Shown in pieces: positions 14,713 to 18,596 of a DNA stretch of 18,596 nt (the stretch's first letter is position 1; each line of letters starts with the position of its first letter). The position numbers were made by a program, and so were the translations under genes. Source of the DNA: Acidimicrobiales bacterium (GTDB lineage: Bacteria; Actinomycetota; Acidimicrobiia; Acidimicrobiales; RAAP-2); NCBI GenBank assembly GCA_017883105.1, contig JADGOF010000010.1:1-18596 (forward strand), written 5' to 3'. Below the pieces are notes generated by a model. That model saw only the letters and a list, made by a program, of their open reading frames with translations, was not told where the DNA came from and did no database searches.

Positions 14713-15867
14713 TTATCCAAGCAGCCCCTTGGCGATGACCACCCGCTGGATCTGGTTGGTGCCCTCGTAGATCTGGGTGATCTTTGCGTCACGCATGAAA
14801 CGCTCGACGGGGAAGTCCTTGGAGAATCCGTACCCACCCAGCAGCTGGACCCCGTCGGTGGACACGGCCATGGCCGTGTCCGAGGCGAAACACTTGGCCA
14901 TCGCCCCGATCCTGGTCAGTTCGCCTGCGGGATCGCCACTGTCGATGAGGGAGCACGCCCGATAGACCAGGGTCCGCGCCGCCTCGGTGCGCATGGCCAT
15001 ATCGGCCAGCATGAAGCGCAGTCCCTGCAGGTCGGCGATCGGCTTGCCGAATGCCTTCCGCTCCAGCATGTAGCCCGCCGCATAGTCGGTAGCCCCTTGG
15101 GCGATCCCCACCGCCTGGGCGCCGATGGTGGGGCGGCTGCGGTCAAGGGTGTGCATGGCGATGGTGAATCCCTCACCCTCCTTCCCGATCAGATTGGCCG
15201 CCGGAACCCGCACCTCGTCGAAGGACACTGCGGCGGTGGGACTGCCCCGGACGCCCATCTTGTCCTCGTGGTGGGCCACCTCGACCCCCCAGTCGGCCTC
15301 GACGAGGAAGCAACTGATCCCGCGCCGTCCAGCGGCCGGGTCGGTGACGGCGAACACCGTGTAGGTGTCAGAGATGCCGGCATTGGTGATCCAGTACTTG
15401 GTCCCCGACAGCAGGTAGTCGTCCCCGTCGCGCACTGCCCTTGTTCGCATGGCGGCCACGTCGCTGCCGGCGTCGGCCTCGGAGAGGCAGTAACTGGCCT
15501 GGTACTCACCGGTCGCCACTCGGGGAAGATACCGGCGCTTCAGCTCCTCGGATCCCCAGTTCATGACTGGCAACATCCCGAGCTTGGAGATCAGCATGGT
15601 CAACGAGGTGGAGGCGCACACCCGGGCCAACTCCTCCGCCATGATGGCCTGGGTGACCATGTCGGCCCCTGCTCCCCCGTATTCGACGGGGATGCCCAAA
15701 GCGGAAAGCTCCAACTCGACACAGGCGTCGAACGACTCTTTGGGGTAGCGCGCTTCGCGGTCCACCTCGGCGGCGTGGGGAGCGACCCGGTCCTCGGCAA
15801 ATCTGCGCAGGGTGTCGCGGAACTCCCGGTGGGTTTCGGTGAGGGCGAAGGTGGGTGTGTCCATCAC
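14713..15867 (-). CDS. Acyl-CoA dehydrogenase
   Basis: This is a complete 384-aa FAD-dependent acyl-CoA dehydrogenase, which introduces the alpha-beta double bond into an acyl-CoA and passes electrons to electron-transfer flavoprotein in the cytosol. Family signatures are present: the FAD-binding segment YCLSEADAGSD, YWITNAG, the DRSRPTIGAQAVGIAQ region, and TQIYEGTNQIQR with catalytic Glu368. Length is normal for the family. The substrate cannot be told from sequence; a short- or branched-chain acyl-CoA is likely. Two adjacent ATGs occur at the start. The last residues, KGLLG, come from the island side of the attachment site, and the displaced original end reads KQLLG. The gene therefore stays intact after insertion. 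Confidence 0.95.
   Translation of the reverse strand: MMDTPTFALTETHREFRDTLRRFAEDRVAPHAAEVDREARYPKESFDACVELELSALGIPVEYGGAGADMVTQAIMAEELARVCASTSLTMLISKLGMLPVMNWGSEELKRRYLPRVATGEYQASYCLSEADAGSDVAAMRTRAVRDGDDYLLSGTKYWITNAGISDTYTVFAVTDPAAGRRGISCFLVEADWGVEVAHHEDKMGVRGSPTAAVSFDEVRVPAANLIGKEGEGFTIAMHTLDRSRPTIGAQAVGIAQGATDYAAGYMLERKAFGKPIADLQGLRFMLADMAMRTEAARTLVYRACSLIDSGDPAGELTRIGAMAKCFASDTAMAVSTDGVQLLGGYGFSKDFPVERFMRDAKITQIYEGTNQIQRVVIAKGLLG
14729..14779. repeat. attR: right direct repeat of the island
   Basis: This copy matches 371-421 at 50 of 51 positions and lies inside the 3' end of the intact acyl-CoA dehydrogenase gene, covering the codons for residues 364 to 379 including catalytic Glu368, plus single bases of the flanking codons. 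To its left the similarity breaks down within a few bases, except for the last codons, which still encode a LLG ending. Confidence 0.85.
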
Positions 15868-16059
15868 TCCAAGTTACTCAGCGGTAGGCAGGGGTCAGTC
15901 AGAACCGACAGCGGAAGGTTCCCGACCCGGGGGGCGGGCAACCTCGACTACCCCGACCTCAGTGCCGGACCGGGGGCCCCTGCCACGGCCGGAGTCGAAC
16001 CTCCGCACGCCTGCTGGAGGCCTCAAGTCGGACCGTCAATGGGTCGACAACAATTTCAC

Positions 16060-16088
16060 CTGACAAAACCGCCGCGGAGGGCTACTCT
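16060..16088 (+). promoter_or_regulatory. Candidate promoter of the 131-aa GWW gene
   Basis: CTGACA (16060-16065) and TACTCT (16083-16088) are separated by 17 bp, which fits a vegetative sigma-factor promoter (-35 five of six; -10 keeps the key T, A and last T). It lies 42 bp before ATG 16130. Confidence 0.45.
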
Positions 16089-16096
16089 TCGGAGTA
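16083..16096 (+). promoter_or_regulatory. UUCG-tetraloop hairpin near the start of the transcript
   Basis: TACTC, TTCG, GAGTA forms a perfect 5-bp stem closed by a C(UUCG)G tetraloop, an exceptionally stable RNA fold. The left arm can also pair with GAGTAG at 16111-16116, next to the ribosome binding site TGGAGG (16117-16122). If transcription begins upstream, two alternative folds are possible. If it begins just downstream of the -10, the hairpin would be only partly transcribed. Confidence 0.4.
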
Positions 16097-16129
16097 TGGA
16101 CTACCACACAGAGTAGTGGAGGCAACCGT

Positions 16130-16525
16130 ATGAGTGATATTAATGAGGGACCAGGCTGGTGGAAAGCCAGCGACGGCAAGTTCTATCTGCCCGAACTGCA
16201 TCCGTCGGTGCGGAATGAACCCCCCACCCCGATGCAAGGCAGCCAAAGGGCAACCCACCAGGTCGTCGGAGCCCCACCGCAGCAGGAAGCGCACGTCGGA
16301 CCACAGTTCCCCGACCTGTTTCAAAAGGCCATCGAGGGTTCACACCTGGCCGACAACGTGTCGGTGAAGTACCACGGTGACGACCAACGCAATCAAGCCA
16401 CGCCGGCCAGATCCGGTTCGCGGACTCCGGTCACCGCGGGAAGCATGACTGGGGGTGGCGGCGGCACGGTGGGCGAGTTCACCGGAGCCTCAGCAACAAA
16501 ACGCCGCTGGCGCAAGGGACGCTAA
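16130..16525 (+). CDS. Small protein with N-terminal GWW (DUF2510-like) motif
   Basis: The 131-aa product opens with GPGWWKASDGKFYLPELHPS, a short motif common in Actinobacteria, where it usually lies next to a membrane or secreted domain (DUF2510-like). I associate this exact version with Acidimicrobiia. The rest is low-complexity, rich in Pro, Gln, Gly and Ser, ending in a basic KRRWRKGR tail, with no membrane helix. The basic tail and disordered middle suggest binding to nucleic acid or to another protein. TGGAGG lies 7 nt before the ATG. It is transcribed divergently from the acyl-CoA dehydrogenase. The role is unknown. Confidence 0.8.
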   Translation: MSDINEGPGWWKASDGKFYLPELHPSVRNEPPTPMQGSQRATHQVVGAPPQQEAHVGPQFPDLFQKAIEGSHLADNVSVKYHGDDQRNQATPARSGSRTPVTAGSMTGGGGGTVGEFTGASATKRRWRKGR

Positions 16526-16578
16526 CTTCGTCACATCCGGCCTCCTGGTGACGAAGCGGGTTCCCCGGGGGAAGTTGA

Positions 16579-17454
16579 TCAGCCCAGGTGATCGAGGAGT
16601 AGACGGTTCAACTGGTCTGGCGCAGCCTCGGGGATCCAATGGCTCACGCCCTCGAGCACTTCGAAGCGATACGATCCCTCCACCCAGCCGGCAGTCGCCT
16701 CCGCCGCCGTGCGGCCCAGGGCGATGTCATGGGTCGACCAGACATACATGGTCGGCGAGATGACCGGTCCGATGTCGATCGGCACGGCCAGATCAGTGGC
16801 ACGGTACCAATTGAGGGCGGCGGTGAGGGCTCCGGGCTGGGACAGCACGTCGACGTAGTAGTTCCCCAGCTCCTCCCCGAGTCCTGTCGTCGACATCATC
16901 TGGCGGAACCCCTCACCGGCACCGTCCTCACCGAGCAACAGCTGCTCGGGAACGTCCGGTTCGCGGAACAGGCTCAGATAGGACGAGCGTTCGGCCTGAT
17001 CGGGGTCGCCTCCGGACAGGGCATCGGCCAGCGCCCCCGGGTGCGGGGTGGACACCGAAGTGAGCGTGCGTACCCGCTGCGGACGCGCCGCCGCGTAACG
17101 CCAGGCCACAATACCGCCCCAGTCATGGCCGACCAGGTCGAAGGTGTCCATGCCCAGTGCGTCGGCCATGGCATCGACATCAGCGATCAGGTCGGCCACC
17201 TGGTAGTGCTCCACCCCGATCGGACGGGCACCAGCCGAGTAGCCCCGCTGGTCCGGCGCCACGGCTCGAAAGCCCGCTTCACCCAGGGCGAGGAGCTGGT
17301 TGGAGAACGCCCGGGAGGTCTGGGGGAACCCATGGAGCAGGATCACCGGTCTGCCGTCTTCGGGCCCCGCTGAACGGACGGAGAACGTCCACCCGTTGGC
17401 CTCGAGCTCATCCTTAGTGATGTCCACGACGGCCTTCCCTTCCCCCGACGTCAT
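16579..17454 (-). CDS. Alpha/beta hydrolase, epoxide hydrolase or haloalkane dehalogenase type
   Basis: This 291-aa cytosolic hydrolase has the oxyanion-hole motif HGFP (41-44), the nucleophile elbow GHDWGG with Asp111, and a probable acid Asp243 (WSTHDIALG) and His272 (GVSHWIPE). An Asp nucleophile with Trp after it is the mark of epoxide hydrolases and haloalkane/haloacetate dehalogenases rather than esterases, which use Ser. The DQRGYSAGARP segment is also typical of that branch. Length is normal. GAGG lies 10 nt before ATG 17454, and the gene follows the 173-aa gene by 12 bp, so the two are probably co-transcribed. The natural substrate cannot be deduced. Confidence 0.88.
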   Translation of the reverse strand: MTSGEGKAVVDITKDELEANGWTFSVRSAGPEDGRPVILLHGFPQTSRAFSNQLLALGEAGFRAVAPDQRGYSAGARPIGVEHYQVADLIADVDAMADALGMDTFDLVGHDWGGIVAWRYAAARPQRVRTLTSVSTPHPGALADALSGGDPDQAERSSYLSLFREPDVPEQLLLGEDGAGEGFRQMMSTTGLGEELGNYYVDVLSQPGALTAALNWYRATDLAVPIDIGPVISPTMYVWSTHDIALGRTAAEATAGWVEGSYRFEVLEGVSHWIPEAAPDQLNRLLLDHLG

Positions 17455-17466
17455 GAGACGAGGTCC

Positions 17467-17988
17467 TCAGTTGTGGTCAGCAAGCACCAGTAGCTCGCGC
17501 CACGCACCAATCCGTTCGGCCACCGCCTCGGGTGTGAGCCGGAGGGTCTGCTCGAGCACGCTGTCGGCGATGGCCCGTTGCGCCTGGTAGTGATGTGATG
17601 CCGACCGGAACAGGGGGCCCCGGGCCTCGATCAGGTCGGCGGGTGCACCCGAAAGGAAGCCCCACAGGGTGAAGGCGAAGGTGAGATCGTGGATGACCGG
17701 GGCCCGACCGAACCGGGCGGAGCGTCGCATGGCCACAGCCGTGCACCCGGCGATGGCGTCCTCGGCCGACTCGCCTGACGGCAGCACCAGACGCTCCTCG
17801 AACCTCCGGGCCAGCTTGAGGGCGAACCCCTGGTCCGGCCCGGGGGTGCCCAACCGGACCCCTGCCGGTGCACTCGTTCCCCGCAATTCGGAGGGTCGCG
17901 ACTGGGTCCAGATGGTGGGTACGTGCAGCTGGTAGGCCCGACGCACCTGATCGGCTTCGACGATCGGTACAAAGCTGGGTTGAGTCAC
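17467..17988 (-). CDS. Conserved protein of unknown function
   Basis: The 173-aa product begins MTQPSFVPIVEADQVRRAYQ and contains a segment AVAMRRSARFGRAPVIHDLT followed by FAFTLWGFLSG, which could be a buried helix rather than a membrane span. It has two helical C-terminal stretches (ADSVLEQTLRLTPEAVAERI). I do not recognise a named family. It lies between the citramalate synthase gene (47-bp gap upstream) and the hydrolase (12-bp gap downstream), all on the minus strand, so it is probably part of one operon. No signal peptide or metal-binding cluster is seen. Confidence 0.75.
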   Translation of the reverse strand: MTQPSFVPIVEADQVRRAYQLHVPTIWTQSRPSELRGTSAPAGVRLGTPGPDQGFALKLARRFEERLVLPSGESAEDAIAGCTAVAMRRSARFGRAPVIHDLTFAFTLWGFLSGAPADLIEARGPLFRSASHHYQAQRAIADSVLEQTLRLTPEAVAERIGAWRELLVLADHN

Positions 17989-18035
17989 CGTGGAGCTCCT
18001 GGTGGTTGGTGGAGGATGTTCAGCGTCCGGCGACG

Positions 18036-18596
18036 TCAGTCGCCGTTCGGCATGCCGGCATGAAGCAGACCGTAGACGATCGAGTCAGACAGGGCCTGCC
18101 ACGATGCCGCAATGATGTTCTCGGAAACCCCGATGGTTGTCCAGGTGCGGTCGCCGTCGGTGGAGTCGATGAGCACTCGGGTGACCGAACCGGTTCCCTT
18201 GGCCGAATCGAGCACCCGGACCCGGTAGTCCACCAGATGGACACCGGAGAGCGTCGGGTAACGGGCGCCGATGGCGGCACGGAGGGCCCCGTCCAGGGCG
18301 TTGACCGGACCGTTCCCCTCCGCCGTGGCCACGATGCGCTCGCCGCCGACCATGAGCTTGACGGTGGCTTCAGTGGACTGGCGGTCGCCCTGGTCGGCGA
18401 TGACCCGGTACGACTCGAGCTCGAAGTAAGGCTGCTCCCATCCGGTCGAGCTCCGCAGGAGCAGTTCGAGTGATCCGTCGGCCACCTCAAAGTGGTACCC
18501 CTCGTACTCCAGCTGCTTGAGGGAGTCGAGCACCGAGGTCATCGCCTGGCTGTCCAACTCGAGACCGAGCTCGGCCGCCTTCATCGACAGGGTCGA
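18036..18596 (-). CDS. cimA: Citramalate synthase, C-terminal part (runs off the window)
   Basis: The frame is open to the window edge (reading STLS before the first Met at 18584), so the 5' part lies outside. The visible 187 codons hold the end of the linker and the LeuA-type allosteric dimer domain. The segment LKQLEYEGYHFEVADGSLEL is characteristic of citramalate synthase, and the C-terminal part, VDYRVRVLDSAKGTG and then a WTTIGVSENIIAASWQALSD stretch, is shared with 2-isopropylmalate synthase. The enzyme condenses pyruvate and acetyl-CoA in the threonine-independent route to isoleucine. Feedback inhibition acts through this domain. 2-Isopropylmalate synthase is the alternative, but the EGYHFE motif favours cimA. 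Confidence 0.85.
   Translation of the reverse strand, partial: STLSMKAAELGLELDSQAMTSVLDSLKQLEYEGYHFEVADGSLELLLRSSTGWEQPYFELESYRVIADQGDRQSTEATVKLMVGGERIVATAEGNGPVNALDGALRAAIGARYPTLSGVHLVDYRVRVLDSAKGTGSVTRVLIDSTDGDRTWTTIGVSENIIAASWQALSDSIVYGLLHAGMPNGD

Larger units (their letters stand above)
371..14779. mobile_element. Integrated genomic island (tyrosine integrase type)
   Basis: The element is bounded by direct repeats at 371-421 and 14729-14779, giving a repeat-to-repeat length of 14,358 bp. The left end carries an AlpA-like excisionase gene followed directly by a tyrosine integrase gene. The target is the 3' end of an acyl-CoA dehydrogenase gene, which is left with a complete reading frame at the right end. 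The cargo is a dynamin-like GTPase operon, a recombinase/nuclease-helicase operon and several small unknown genes. No phage structural, replication or conjugation genes are visible, so it looks like a small integrative element rather than a prophage or conjugative element. Confidence 0.85.

Noticed and set aside
15980..16045. tRNA-like T-arm on the minus strand (CGGAGGTTCGACTCCG)
   Set aside because: With the 5-bp stem paired the loop has only 6 nt, and with a normal 7-nt loop the stem does not pair. No matching 5' acceptor strand is found upstream, so it is not a tRNA gene; at most it is a remnant.
14524..16116. 530-aa plus-strand open frame opposite the dehydrogenase
   Set aside because: The minus strand encodes a full-length acyl-CoA dehydrogenase. 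The plus frame is long only because stop codons are rare in GC-rich DNA.
1..18596. CRISPR arrays, rRNA genes, insertion sequences
   Set aside because: No regularly spaced short repeats, rRNA-like sequence or DDE transposase gene was noticed on reading both strands.

Overview
This is high-GC DNA, most likely from an actinobacterium. The small gene at 16130-16525 begins with the GPGWW-ASDGKFY-PELHP signature that I associate with Acidimicrobiia proteins, so that class is my best guess. The placement rests on recollection of the family, not on a search.

The window appears to hold one integrated genomic island of about 14.4 kb with chromosome on both sides. A 51-bp direct repeat with one mismatch lies at 371-421 and 14729-14779. 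Both copies encode, on the minus strand, the last residues of an acyl-CoA dehydrogenase, including its catalytic Glu. The right copy is the real 3' end of the intact gene at 14713-15867. The left copy is an orphan tail with its own stop codon. This is the expected outcome when a tyrosine integrase recombines inside the 3' end of a protein gene and supplies a replacement end. An AlpA-like excisionase (598-933) and a tyrosine integrase (926-2338) lie just inside the left end.

The island cargo falls into blocks. (1) 2339-2896 holds a decayed zinc-ribbon-like gene. (2) 2897-7007, plus strand, is a tightly overlapping three-gene operon: two dynamin-like GTPases with hydrophobic segments, then a small protein with one membrane helix and a coiled coil. 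This resembles the Eleos/Leo type of antiphage dynamin pair. A 93-aa gene of unknown function follows. (3) 13009-7927, minus strand, is an operon joined by 4-base overlaps. It encodes a serine recombinase-like protein, a coiled-coil protein that looks like a detached recombinase C-terminus, and a 1,128-aa TM0106-type protein with a RecB-like nuclease with a probable iron-sulfur cluster, an RNase H-like domain and a Upf1/Dna2-like helicase. (4) 13203-14255 has two unidentified genes, probably divergent, around a large hairpin at 13456-13519. (5) The last 450 bp before the right end carry a perfect 13-bp inverted repeat.

To the right is ordinary chromosome: the acyl-CoA dehydrogenase, the small GWW protein, an alpha/beta hydrolase of the epoxide hydrolase/dehalogenase type, a conserved unknown, and the 3' part of a citramalate synthase gene that runs off the window. 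The island is best read as a mobile, probably defence-related cassette. Its most unusual parts are the dynamin pair with its membrane partner and the split recombinase coupled to a nuclease-helicase.
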